A stretch of DNA of 64,000 bases from positions 51,488,194 through 51,552,193 of the forward strand of contig CM064669.1 in assembly GCA_032717465.1 (NCBI GenBank), read 5' to 3'. This DNA is from Coenobita brevimanus (Eukaryota; Arthropoda; Malacostraca; Decapoda; Coenobitidae). Each line of letters opens with the position of its first letter. The first letter of the stretch is position 1. The translations under genes were made by a program, and so were the position numbers. The notes under the pieces are model-generated. The model was not told where the DNA came from, made no database searches, and was given only the letters and a program-made list of their open reading frames with translations. Shown in pieces: positions 1 through 12,900 of this stretch.

Positions 1-61
1 ATTTGTATTTCCTTCCTCTGTGTATCTTCTGTTGGGGGGGGAAACAGAGACATCTATTCTG

Positions 62-178
62 CTCAGGTGATGGTTAGGTGTAGTCAGACTGGATGATTGA
101 GAAAACCGATAACCAGGGATATTCATTCCTACCTCCTAACCAAGGCTCAGTGAATTTCATACAACCATGACTGTTTTT
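62..178 (+). repeat. Dispersed repeat E, copy 1
   Basis: It carries the phrases GTCAGACTGG, GATAACCAGGGATATTCATT and CAACCATGAC, shared in the same order with 8478-8665, 23795-23985 and 61970-62160. No coding capacity is visible. It is probably a SINE or MITE. Confidence 0.55.
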
Positions 179-179
179 A

Positions 180-487
180 CGTTGTGAGAGGAGCAACAAA
201 CTCTCATCCCTTTTCTGTCCAACTCTCTAATGCAAGAGTTAACTGTTACTTCCAGACCTTCATTTATGCAACAGGTCAACTCTGGAACTGTCTCTCTTTG
301 CCTGTATGTCCTACTTCTTATGATCTCAGTCTTTCAAACGCAGTGTGTCCAGGCATCTCGAAATGAACTGATCTTGAGTTTGGCTCTCTTTTGTTTTGTT
401 TTTGTTTTTTCTTGGAAGGAGTGGTTTGTGGGCTCCTGGCCTTTGGTTCCTTCTTCCTTGCATTAAAAAAAAAAAAAAAAAAAAAAA
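180..487 (+). mobile_element. Jockey-like LINE, 3' end with poly(A)
   Basis: The translation NSHPFSVQLSNARVNCYFQT and the reading on to VCPGISK match the C-terminus of the larger copy at 27508-29020. It ends in a run of 24 A (about 464-487), typical of target-primed reverse transcription. It is 5' truncated and sits in a PDPR intron. The span 488-781 holds only AT-rich and ATG-rich sequence. Confidence 0.8.
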
Positions 488-781
488 GCAGACTAACTGT
501 AATACTGAATAGTATATTCACAGCAAGAGTAACAAAAATTAGTTGTTAGCATAATTATTCACTGATGATGAGGATTTTTCCAGTATTCACGATATTACTA
601 TGCCATACCCTGCTTAATTGTGGACTTTGCCATAATGATGATGAATATGATGATGACTACTTTTTATTTCTCGGCTATCATTACACCATACAGGCATCGT
701 ATGATAATGATGAGAATGCTTGTTATTAGTATTTGTTTGGTTATTTTATTTTATTATTGTTATCATTTTCTTTTTTTCCAG

Positions 782-949
782 GTCACCATTACACCATTCC
801 CTACCCATTTATGGACTTTGCCACTGGGCGGTGCCTTCGCATGTCGCCCTTGTTTCCAAAGCTGAAGGCTGCTGGCGGTGTCTTTGGACAGGTGATGGGA
901 TATGAACGACCCAGTTACTTCATACATGACAAGAGTACTCAGGTGGAAG
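782..949 (+). CDS. PDPR: PDPR exon a (first in window)
   Basis: The acceptor is a T-rich tract ending in CAG at 779-781 and the donor is AAG|GTAAGG. Reading starts with two bases of a split codon, so it is a phase-1 exon at both ends. It encodes residues 1-55 of the visible protein, including GRCLRMSPLFPKL and QVMGYERPSYFIHD. A degenerate copy of its last 50 bases lies downstream at about 1016-1074. Confidence 0.88.
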
Positions 950-3900
950 GTAAGGGTAAGAGTAGTGGTGGTGTGGTAGTAGTAGTAGTAATAGCAGTAG
1001 TAGTAGCAGTAATTGCTGATTATGAACTACCCAGCTACTTTGTACATAAAAAAAGTAGTCAAATGTAAAGTCAGGATGGTGATGATCGTAGTTATGAAGA
1101 CATGGATGAGTGAAACTGTGTCAGCAGAGTGGAAAAAGGCTGTGATTTTACACCTGTACAAAAATAAGGGTGAGCGAAGTGAGTGCAAGGATTATCGTGG
1201 CATAAGTTTATTGAGTGTGGTAGGGAAGGTACATGGAAGAATCATTAGAGAGGAACTAAGAGAGATTAGTGAGGGATGTTAAAGTTATGGAAAGTGAGGA
1301 GTGTGTGCAGCAGCACAAATTATTGATATGTGACATGGTACTTAAAGAGTGATTGATGAAAAGAGGAATTATGCACTTAGGAGGAAAATATGGAAGCTGA
1401 AAAACAAAGCAGTAATGGATGCATTCTGTAGTGAGATGAGGAGAGTGTTGGCTGAACAGGGAGCCATTGACAGAGGTGTTAATGAACAGTACAGAGCCCT
1501 CAAGAATAACCTCCTGAGAGTTACTGATGCAGTATGTGGTTTGACAAGAGGCCCACCAAGACATAAAGTAACTTGGTGGTGGGATGAGGGTGTAGAAGCT
1601 GCAGTTAAGGAGAAAAGACTTTTCTGGGAATGGAAGAAGGATGGTAACAAAGAGGAATACTTGGCTGCCAAGTGTAGGGTTAGAAAAAAGGTTTACAGGG
1701 CGAAGTCTGAGTCACAGAGACTTTTACTTGATAACCTAAGTCGTGTGGAAAGGAAGAATATGTTTAAGGTGGAAAATCAGGTGAAGAGGGAGAATCGTGA
1801 TATTATAGGTGAGTAGTGTGTGAAGAATGATGAAGGAAGGGTAGTGGTGAAGAGTAGGGATATTAAAGGCGCATGGAGAGAGCATTATAGCTGGTTGTTG
1901 AATGAGGAGTTTGACTGGGATGGGGAAAGTTTGGAGCCAGCAGATCCAGCGTTTGCCCCTTGGCCTTTGATTGACACTGCTACTGTGAGTGAGGCAATAG
2001 GCAGCATGCAGGTGGGGAACGCAGCAGGTGTGTCTGGGTTGACTACTGAAATGTTGAAGGCCTCAGGAGATAGAGGAGTGAGGTTAATCACTGACCTGAT
2101 AAATATGATTGTACAGGTATATGAGAATGTTGTCCCAGGTGATTGGGTGAAGAGTAATTGTAAATGTGTACAAGGGGAAGGATGATGCCCTGGAATGAGG
2201 AAATTATAGTGGTATAAAGCTTTTAGATCAGATGATGAAAATAATGGAGAGGGTTCTAGAAAGTATGATTCGAGAAAGAGTGAATATTGATGAGATGCGG
2301 TTGGGTTCATGCCAGGCAGAGGGACTGCTGATGACATATTCATTGTTCGACAGCTTCTGGAAAAATATATAGGAAAGAAAAGGGAATGTACTTTGTTTTT
2401 GTTGAATTGGAGAAGGCCTTTGACAGAGTCCCTAGAAAGATGGTGAGGTGGGCAATGAGAAAGCTTGGGATCGAGGAGTGGCTGGTTAGGGTGGTTATGG
2501 CCATGTATAGAGTGATTGGAGATTTGAGTGATGAGTTTTCCATGAATGTTGGTGTGCATCAGGGGTCAGTTTTTAGTCACTTGTTATTTATCATGGTACT
2601 TGAAGCCCTCCCACATGACTTCAGAAATGGACTCCTGTGGGAGATGTTGTATGCTGAAGATTTGGTGCTGATTGCAGAGAATAAAGGGAGGCAGAGGAAA
2701 TATTTAGGAAGTGGAGAGATGGTATGGGACACAAGGGCTTAAGAGTAAATGCAGATAAAACAAAAGTGATGATATCTAGGGTTGGGGGTGGTACTGTCAG
2801 AGAAGAGGGAGAGTGGCCATGTGCAATTTGCCACTAGGGCTTGGGAAGTAATTCCATCTTGTGCGGTGTTTGTGATAAGTGGGTGCATAAGAGATGTAGG
2901 TGTATTAGAGGTAGACTGCAGGATAATGCTAATTTTATGTGTGCATTGTGTAGGGGAGAGCATGTGGAGATTGTCAAGTTTGAAAGGATTGAACTTGCTG
3001 GTGAGTCTGTTCAGTATGTCCAAGAGTTTTATTATTTGGGAGACATGTTATATGCTGGAGGTGAAGCTGGAGTTAGCTCTGTGGCTAGGGTAAGGTGTGA
3101 TTCAAAAAAGTTTAGTTAACTGTTGCCTCTCCTAACATTGATAGGGTTCTCCCTGTGTGCTAAGGGATGTCTGTATGCAGCTTGTGTTAAGAGTGAAATG
3201 CTGTATGGTAGTGAGACCTGGCCAGTAAAGGAAGAGGATATTCGCAGGCTCAAACGTACAGAAATGAAAAAGATTAGATGGATGTGCAGTGCATCCGTGA
3301 GTGCAAGGCGGGGGGGTGGGGGCAGCTAGGTTTACAATGGAAGAGTTGAAAGGTAGGATGGGACTGGAGTGAATCGGTGTTATGTTGAGGAGAGGTAGAT
3401 TGGGTGGTTTGGGCATGTGGAGAGGATGGGAGATGATAATTTGGTGCAGAAAGTTATTATTAGGGGTGGGGTTGCAAGGGGTAGACCAAAAAAGACCTCA
3501 GACGAGGCAAGGGTAGACCAAAAAAGACCTCAGACAAGGTCATTAAGTGTTGCCTCAAGGTTATGGGACTGAATAGGGAGGCTGCCAGAGATCGAGCAGC
3601 GTCGAGAGCCACCATTAGGTGACCAAGGTTGACGCATGCAAGCATGTTGGAGCCTTCAAAAGCGAAATGAAATGAGGCAGGCTGGCTGAACTGCTCCATG
3701 TCCCTAAGGAAGGCCAAGGCCAAGACTGGGCTTTCCCACAGAATTCTCAAGGAGCGTATTTTGTGTTGTTGGCACAGGCAGTTGTGTGCAATACAGTCTT
3801 CTATAATGTGCGTATGGGGTGCTGTGTTGCATCCTGGACAGGCATCAGCGATGGAATCATCCAACCTTTTCTGATGACTCAAGAGGGTGGGATGATGCCC

Positions 3901-6900
3901 ACATCTCAGCCTGGCCATGTGGACCCTGCCCACATGAGAGAAGTAGGATTCAGAAGGGTGGATATCAGGAGGCCGTGCAAACAGCTATATGTTGTCTTTG
4001 AGTAACTGAATGGAATGGCGAGTGATTTGATCATGGATATGCTTCTGGATACTGGTTTTAGGCAGCCGAAGGGGGAGAGATGATGGTATTTTTGTATGAT
4101 ATCGTGTGCTGGGTGTTGTTTTGATTTTCCTGAGTGTGTGTGGATGTGCTGGCATGTTGTGTAATGGAATGTGTGGGTTTGCGAAGACTGTGGCACGAAT
4201 TTATGTGCCTCTCATGTCTAGATGAGCCTTGAATTTGAGGACTTTGATTTCTTGGTATAGTTGGTCTGTAGGTGTAGTAGCTGTGCAGCCGGTGATTATT
4301 TTTAGGGCCTTATTCTGTATGGTATGTAGGGTGTTGTAGTGTTTTTCAATGAGGTTAAAAGCCCAAGCAGGGCTTGCATAGCTCATCACTGAACGTATAT
4401 ATTGTTTGTATACCGTGGTGGTGGTTTCTTTGTTGTGTCCGAACGTTGTATGGACAGGTGACCTTAAGGCATTGAGTCTTGGTGCTAAATTATTTTTAAT
4501 GTTTGTGATGTGTTGTTTCAGTGACATTGATGTATTGTATATTTACACCAAGGATTTTGAGTGTGTGTATGTGGTAGGGGGGTGTTGTTTATGGGGAGGT
4601 GTAGAATGTGACTATGTTCTGCTGTCCAGTTTGTGAGAAGGGTCACTGTAGATTTGGCTGGGGCTATTTTGGGTCTGTTTGTGGTGAATCATTTGTGTAG
4701 TGTGTTGGGGTAAGGTTGGAGGATGTGTGTGGCTGTGATTGTGTTTTGGTGTGTACAGTACCCTCACGTCCAACACGTGTTTGTCCAGCACGGTTTGCGT
4801 CCAGCACGGAGAGCAAAAAATTAGTACGATTTAATACAATTTAAGTACTGTAAAACAGGTGCGTTAGCATAACACGGATGGAGCTCTGAGAAGTGGGCGA
4901 AATCCGCTGAGTTCACCTCTAGCACGATTACCCCTGGTCCAAAACGGTCATACTGGACGTTCCCGTGACGCTGACAGCCAATCAAAATTTCCAATCAAGT
5001 AGCCTCCCCTGCCTGCTATCTTGACGTGATCATGATGTCGCCCAATTAAAATGCTTCTGCTCTCACGTGATGTTTTGTTTAACCCCTTAACCTCAGGGCA
5101 TCACTTCCGTGACGCTTAGGAGCAAGGGATCATACCGCGGGGCGTCACTTTTGTGATTCTGTGTTATTTTGAATTCGCCCGGGCTTTCAAGTGGTGGGTT
5201 GTATCATCTATCAGTACTGCCAATGTCCATTGCTAGTCAGCACTCCTAATCTCATCTGTACTCCCATCCATTGTTGACAATTTAGCCATTTCTCCCCGTT
5301 CTTGACTCCCCTCCCTACCTTCCCTCCATTACCCTCTCCCCTCACCTGCCTGGCTGTGCTATGCTAAGTAAATCTTCCCTGGAATTTTCCACTGATTTCA
5401 TCCATTGAAATAAGCCCTATGCCCTATTCTTATACCAAATAATATATACAAAAAAGAAATAAGGTAAGTGATAGTGCCGTACACCTGGAATTGGCTAATT
5501 ATCACCTGACAACACCTCACGTGCACTCATTCGCTAATTTTCGCTGTTTATTTCCCCTTGAAATATGCCTTATAATCTATTCTCGTAATAAAATTATATA
5601 TAAGGAGGGAAGGGAGAAGCCAAAGTGACATTTACATTCACCTGGAACTACCTGATTTATTATGTATTATCTAGATTTCCTGCCAATCATTTCATAGTGT
5701 ATATATTAGCAGCTGTCATCAGGCTGAAATTGGCAGCACTGCACTTCCCCTAGGCAGGCCACCACACACTGTATTCAGTTTACTGTCGTCTTTCAAGGTG
5801 AAAGCACGTCGGATTCGTGCCTGTCAAATTCCGCCCCTTTTTAGCCCCATGCAAAGGGCCCTGTTACCTCTATCCCCTACTAAACCTTGTGTGGAAAGAG
5901 GTAAAGGGATAAGTGAGTGTTGTGGAACATGAACTGGCTAATTTGTCAATGAAAATGATAGAGTGACAACGATCTTTGTGGTGAGTAAAACAGTGCAAGT
6001 GGAAATGTAAATAATGTGTAAATAATGTGTAAACAGCAAGTGAAAGCAATGAATGTAAATATAAGTGAACAGTGGAAAATAGTTTTATAAGTTACTGCAA
6101 GTGACAGTGCATAACATAGTGTAAATAAAATAGAAATGTAAATAAAATAGAGAATGTAAATAGAAATGTAAATGAGTAGTAATATAAGAATATGAGTATA
6201 TATACTAGGAGTAATGAAAGTGAAAGTTTCACTCTAGCATGTATGAATACTATGAGTTATGAAAGTGAAGGTGAAAGTGACAGATTCACTCTCAACGCTA
6301 GTATACAGGATGAGAAAGTGAATGCTACGTATTTTACTGAAAGAGAAATTGAATGCCTACAGTGACAATAAACTACTATTACTGAAGGAAACTTATGGAT
6401 AAAGACTGTAGATATATCTATCTATCTATCTATATACCTAGGCTGCTTCCCCCAAGGAAAGGGAGGTAGCCGAGACAGGACGACTCACTCTCCATTTACT
6501 CATCCATTCAAACACATTCATTCGCATCTTAGCCCCAAAGGGGAGAACGGACAGATCCTCACCGCATCACACTGCACAAGGGTCAACTGCGCAATGCAAT
6601 CAGTGACATCCACAGCAGGGCCCGACAGCAGAACTGGTTTACCCCTGCCACATCATAACAGACCCATCCCCTTACCCGCACCTGACCTGACTAGCTGATC
6701 AGACCAAATGCGGGAGAATATCCCCTCAGGGCTGCGTCATCACTTATTCATTCACAATTTCTCTCCTTTTATTTCTGTCACGCACAGCCACTCTTCCTTG
6801 CTCAACAGACATCCCTCTCGCATCCAGCGCTCTCTTCACACTGTCCATCCATCCTATTCGTGGTCTTCCTCTCAGTCTCACGCCTCTCACATCAGATCTA

Positions 6901-9900
6901 GTTATCTTTTTCACCAATCGCTCATTATCCATTCTCTCATATTTCTATATAGTAATAGAAATATAAACTGTGAGTGTTTTTTTGAATAATAAATGACAGA
7001 ACACCAGCGGCAAATGATCGGAAGTGGGAAGGTCATACGCGCTCTTAATTTTCATTGCTTTCACAGTGTTTTTTTTTTTTTTTTTTGGAGTATGGATTCC
7101 AAGCTATTTGAGAATCATAGAATAGTGTTTCTAGTGATAATATCAGGCTGTGGTAATCATATTACAGAATGTCGGGAAGTGTAAAGTGGAGAATTCATTA
7201 CCCAACTTCAGAGGTCTCCACAAGTCCTACGGTACTCGATGTAGGCTCAGCAAACATCCCAGTAGAAAGCTGAAGGTATGTGCCATATGCATATTTAATT
7301 TTAATATTCTAGGACTAATAACTGATTTTTGGTAAATATTTTTAGAGTCTGTTGGACCTGCGGAACACGCAAGTCAAAGCAAAACAAGCCTGCGGTTTAG
7401 GGGTTAAATTTTTCCTGCCACAGCACCACTCAGTCGCATAATTCATATTGGAAGGTGCTTTTTTCTCGCTGCATGTTATGTCCTTGCTACTGCATTTTAC
7501 CCTGCTCACGATCCCTAGGAAGCCTTCTGAGAACCCCAAGAAGTGGCAGCACCTCCCTCAGGCCACCAAGCTAGAATTCAGTGAGAGGCAGAAGAAAGGG
7601 GAGAGGAATTTCAAAGGATTTATGAGGGAGGATGAGGAGGAGCAGCAGGCATTATCCGCTAGTGATGCCAGCAGCCATCCTCCAGGGACCCAGTAGGACT
7701 ACCTACAGCCTCGGATATCACCTTCCATTCCCAGCAAGCCCACCAACACTGTCCTAAAAGGTTAATCATCATTCATAGTACAGTACCATTTATTATAATT
7801 ATAGTAGTACCAGTATATGTATAGGTATATGGGAGGTATTTAGGGTGACTTTTCCCAGGGTTGCTGACATAATTCATTTTTCCCCATAAGCTCTGTTATT
7901 TGTCCAACACGTTTTTGGTCCAACAAGTGTTGAACGCAAGGGTACTGTACATGCTAATGTTATGTCATCTGCATTGGAAGCTATGTGACTCTGTGGTATG
8001 TGGAGTGTGGGTATGTCCTGCATGTATAGGTTTAACAGTGTAAGGGACAATACAGATCCTTGAAGGATGCTGTTTGTGAAGTTTCTGATGTCGATGACTG
8101 ACCGGCAAATGTAACATGTGCACATCTGCCTGCTAAATACTGTAGTTGGCTAGCCAGCATTTTGTGTTATTGTGCATGTTTGTGTTGAATACAGTATTCC
8201 GTCTGTGATGTTGTGGCGGGGGATGGCATCAAAAACTTTGCTAATGTCTGGTTTGAGTGGCTATTTAGCCACTGGGTTTGTGGCTAAATAGCCCTTGGGC
8301 AAAAAATAAATAAAAAATAAAATTGAAAGATCGCCTGATAGAAATTTTCAGAAGTGAATTAAAAGTTGTTTTAGTCTAATGAAAATGTAGTGGCAAAATG
8401 CTAACATGAATAGACAGCTCACCATAAGGTATAGTGCATATACTCTAACCTAACAAAGAAATGTAACCCATTTCAGTTCATTCGATAGCCGGGTGTAATC
8501 ACATTGGAGGGTTGATTTGATCTGTAACCGAGAAAACTCGTTCCCACCTCACAGCTAAGACTTATCTAGTTTCAAGCAACCATGACATAGAAATTATGGT
8601 GTATAAATGATCCAGTTCTGTCATATGAAAGCAAACTGGCCATAGTTGGTTTGATCATAATTGTGGAAAGGAATAGTATGAGAATTTGATTTTCACTGGT
8701 ACTGTATGAGGCCCACTAACATGTCAAAAATGCTCATACAAACATCCCATCCATTTGTGAGTGTAATAGAATAAACTCACTCACAAATAACAAAAATACT
8801 CCTAATTGACACCCACGGCCATAATTTAACTACGTGATTGATCAGGTTCAACAGTACGTGAATGGCAGTGTTGCCACATTCAGTTAGGCACTTTTTGGTT
8901 AATATCTCCTTCTACCAGTTTTTTTTTTTTCTAGCACTCTAGACCCTACCTTCCCCCACCCTAATGTGGACAGTTAGATCTGAATGATGTTGATGTTGAT
9001 GATGACAATGAAAATGATGACATTTGATAGTCTCTTATTCTTGTACATTCTTATTTTTGGATCCTTCTTCCCTTAATGTGAAATAGGGTTTGGATAATGT
9101 TGAATCACTTCTGATGTGAATTTTATATTCCAGACTATGAAGACAGCGACAGTGAAAAATTTGCCCCATTTCACATGGCAGAGACAAGCACCTGGACCAA
9201 ACCTCCATGGTATGATCTTGTTGCAGAAGAATATGCAGCTTGCAGGGAACAGGTGGCTATTCTGGACTATTCTTCATTTGCTAAATTTGATATTTGGGTA
9301 AGTGCGTAATGTAGGGGAGCCATAGTGTTGATATGGACGTGCATTAGGAGAAACAGACTGAGATGGTTTGGCCATGTGGATAGAATGGAGAATGAATGGC
9401 TGATCAGGAGAGTATTTTTTAGGTGGAGGGTGGGAAGAGGAGGAAGTGTAGATCAAAGATGAAACAGAGGGATGTGATGGAGAGATATATATGAGGGTTG
9501 TGTCAGTTAGAGAGAGGGCAGCCTAATAGTAGAGGAGGGGATGACTTGGAGATGATTCATTTGTGGTCACCCCATGTGGGATTAAGGCATCTGGCAGTAG
9601 ATAGATTGTCTGGCCCATTTCAATGGTCATTCTGTTGATAGTTCTCTCACACTAATGCTTTTGTTTTATCTTTGTCTTTGGATGCTACCTCACCATGTCT
9701 TTGGGTGAGAAAAGGGTTAGGAGTTACAGTACACCCTTGAGATAACAAACTAATTGGTACCAGGCCCTTGTCATTAAAGGTGAACACCATGCCGTTTAGT
9801 AATTTCCCAGGCGTCATTGCTTTTACTGAACAAAGATAATTAAATATAGAGTGCTATTCGGCTGTACAGTCGTACACAGTAATGTGCTCATTCATTTTTT

Positions 9901-12900
9901 CATTCATTGCCAGACGCCATGTATCCCAGACGGGGTGGCCAATGGCTTAGAGTTAATTGTTTTACAGGGAGGGGCACTAATCCTCCACCAACCCCACTTG
10001 ACATGTAGGGATGCCAACAGCATCTGGTGTTCCCAGGCGGTCACCCATCCAAGTACAAACCAGACCCAAGTAATGTGCTGCAAAGTCTAAATAGCTGATT
10101 TTGTCAATAAATGCTTTATTTATCGCTCCTCTCATGATGCTGGTTGACCAGAGACTGATGTGTTGTTCTGCAGGATGCAGAGGAGCGCACACATGTGTAT
10201 GTTCTTGCCTGCCTAACAGTATCGTTACAGGAATGAATCATGCTCATACTCTCCCATGTATTAAGCCATTTTTATCATACATCTATCTGTCTATCTATAT
10301 ACCTAGGCTGCTTCCCCCAAGGAAAGGGAGGTACATATCCTACATATCCTTTAATTTTGTGAATAGTTTTGGCACACACTATTTCATTCGGTAGTGCTTT
10401 CCACAGAGCAGTTGCCCTACATGGGAAACTGAATTTTCTTACATATTTGTCACCACCCTTTTTATGCAGTTTTTTGCAGTGTCTTATGTACTCATTGATG
10501 TCTGTTTTCTCTTTCCCTGACATGCATGTATATAATGTGGTGGCTGAAGGTGGTCGTTAAAACCAAAATTTGTTTAAAGAGGGTTTGGTATATCGAGGGT
10601 TTACTGTATCAGTATTGTGCAACAACAATTTTTTTCACAGTATGGTATAATTTTCTCATACCGGTACAAATATCTATGACTTGAGGCAATAAACTGCAGC
10701 AAATAACACTCGTAGTTTCCTTGACATTAACATTCTGTGAGGAAAGCAGGACAAAACAGGGATAATTGCCTCATTGTATGGTATTAAGTAGTTGTCAGAT
10801 GTTTACTGTATTTCCTGTCCACAGTCCAAAGGGTGTGAAGTGGTAGAGGCACTGCAGTACTTGTGCAGTAATGATGTTGATATCCCAGTGGGCGGCATCA
10901 TACACACAGGCATGCAGAACTCCAATGGCGGCTATGAGAATGATTGCTCCTTAGCTCGTATTGCACCAAACCAGTAAGTAAGAGTAAGTTCTTTAATATG
11001 ATGGCTAGTAGAACATTATGTTGTCTCTATTGCACCTTTACCTATACAGTTAGCTCTCATCATCTGTGGGTGTTGGGGATGAAAATGAAAACCAATTTAC
11101 AAAAGCCGCCACAGCCATAATGTGTGATTGCCTAAAAATTCCTTTTAGTTCATTAAAATAGTACCAGACATCAGAATATTTGTGTACAGTGTATTTTGAG
11201 ATAATTTAATTACAGATTTTCCTGTCATGATGGAATTGAATAATGAGTGAATGGAAGCATGACCCGTTGGACTGAGCAAACTTGGGCTGTCTGGACATTG
11301 CTACTCCTCACCCTGCCCTAGGGTGGGAAAGAAGGTCCTGATGATGATGATGATGACGATGATGATGGTAAATGTGTAGAAAGGAAGAATATGAAATTTA
11401 AGGTGGCTACTCAGATGAAGAGAGAAAACAGGGATGTCATAGGTGAGCAGTGTGTCAAGAATGATGAAAGAAAGATAGTGATGAACAGTGAGGAGAGAGC
11501 ATTGTAAGCAGTTGTTGAATGAAGAGTTTGACTGGAACAGGGAAGGTTTGGAGCCAGCAGATCCAGTGTTTGACCCTTGGCCTTTGATTGATGCTGCTAC
11601 TGTGAGCAGGGCAATAGGCAGGTTGCAGGTGGAGAAGGCAGCAGGTGTGTCTGGGTTGACTGCTGAAATGCTGAAATGCATCAGGGTTTGTTCATGAAAT
11701 GCCATTCATTAATATGAAATCATGTTTCCCTTGTTTTTCAGAACCAATTGGATGCATGTTGGCATGGAATCACTTAGATCTCTAAAGTAATCTAAGGTCA
11801 TTTCTTGGCACCAAACATTTGTCAGTTCAGTCTTGAGGTTGTCCAGATTCGGTGTCTTCTTCTCTGCCATGATTTTCTTCATCTTTGCCCAGCAGTTTTC
11901 TATCAAATTTAGATCTGGTCTGTTGCGAGGCCAGTCGAGGACCTCAATCCGATTATCCTGAAGCCATTTTGTCACTTTTCGTGACTTGTGACATGGAGCT
12001 GAATCGTGCATGAAAAGTTGCACCCATGAATAGCAAAATTATTTAACAAATGATCTTTCAGAACTTGCATGTACTGGCCACCATTCTTCATCAAGTTCTT
12101 AGGAAGAAAGTAGAGGTCTCCCCTTCCCATTTCACCTGAGAAACACCCCCATACCAATACTGATTGTGGGTGCTTGACAGTCGGCACTGTGTAAGCAGGG
12201 TCGTATCGACTACAGGAGGCAGGGTGATGAACCTTGGCAGAATGCACCTGGAACACTTGAAATATGCCTTCATCGGAAAACATAACTTTTCTCCACTCAT
12301 CTGATGTCCAGTGTGCATACTTCTTGGCAAACTGAATGTGCTGCTTCTTCATGTGGTCAGTGAGAAGAGATTTCTTGGCTGTGGTGCGGCTTGGCAAACC
12401 TAGCTCCTTCTGCAAGCGGTGTTGGATAGTTCAAATTGGGACATCTTGTAACAGCTGGGGATGCATTCTCTTCAATTCTGCTGCTGTCAGTTGAGGATTC
12501 TTGATTACTTCCCTCTTCAGAAGTGTAGCTGTCCCTCTGGAAGTCGTCCACTTCTTTCCACCGCCATGCTTGTGCTCTGGTACATCAGGTGGCAGGCCGC
12601 ACGCTGTAGCAAGACTCTTCATGACGGCCAACTTTGCCCATTGAGTACGTTCACCAATCGTGTTGATATGGACATTATCCTGCCTCCATGCAATGATACG
12701 GACCCTCTCATCCCTGGAGCAGTACTTTCCAGGCATGACAACTCGACTCTAGGAAAATAACAGGGCAAACAGTAATGCATACGAAAAAAGAGGGAGGTGC
12801 AAGCTCGGAGCAATGGGAACATATACAGTACTCCCACTCTCACTTCTGGGCAAGCACTGTTGTGCTGAGTGTTTCATCATTTCCTGCCAACACCAGAGGA

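Larger units (their letters stand above)
3685..8255 (-). mobile_element. LINE K (Jockey/I-like RT) split by a Tigger-like insertion
   Basis: On the minus strand, RT residues SNADDITLAC (about 7955-7985) continue across the insertion into THQNTITATH, then MSLKQHITNIKNNLAPRLNA, SVMSYASPAWAFN and a C-terminal Cys/His knuckle (CPGCNTAPHTH). Removing 4756-7947 and one TA restores the frame, apart from an old stop replacing a Trp codon further on. Its 3' end abuts LINE A at about 3685. It is 5' truncated at about 8255, next to a small hairpin (GGCTATTTAGCCA and its complement). Confidence 0.82.
9727..10606. mobile_element. Second Tigger/pogo-like element, 880 bp, carrying nested insertions
   Basis: The left end CAGTACACCCTTGAGATAAC and the reverse complement of the right end CAGTAAACCCTCGATATACC match closely, then both continue with AAAC. 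TA flanks lie at 9725-9726 and 10607-10608. It holds the 5S-derived SINE (9895-10090) and a LINE D end (10195-10525), so it is older than both. Confidence 0.8.

Noticed and set aside
3460..3933. Stand-alone 157-codon Cys/His gene on the minus strand
   Set aside because: It is the C-terminal zinc-knuckle part of LINE K running into LINE A.
10013..10087. Genuine 5S rRNA gene
   Set aside because: Only the 3' part matches, with substitutions, and it continues into a LINE-tailed body without a Pol III T-run terminator.
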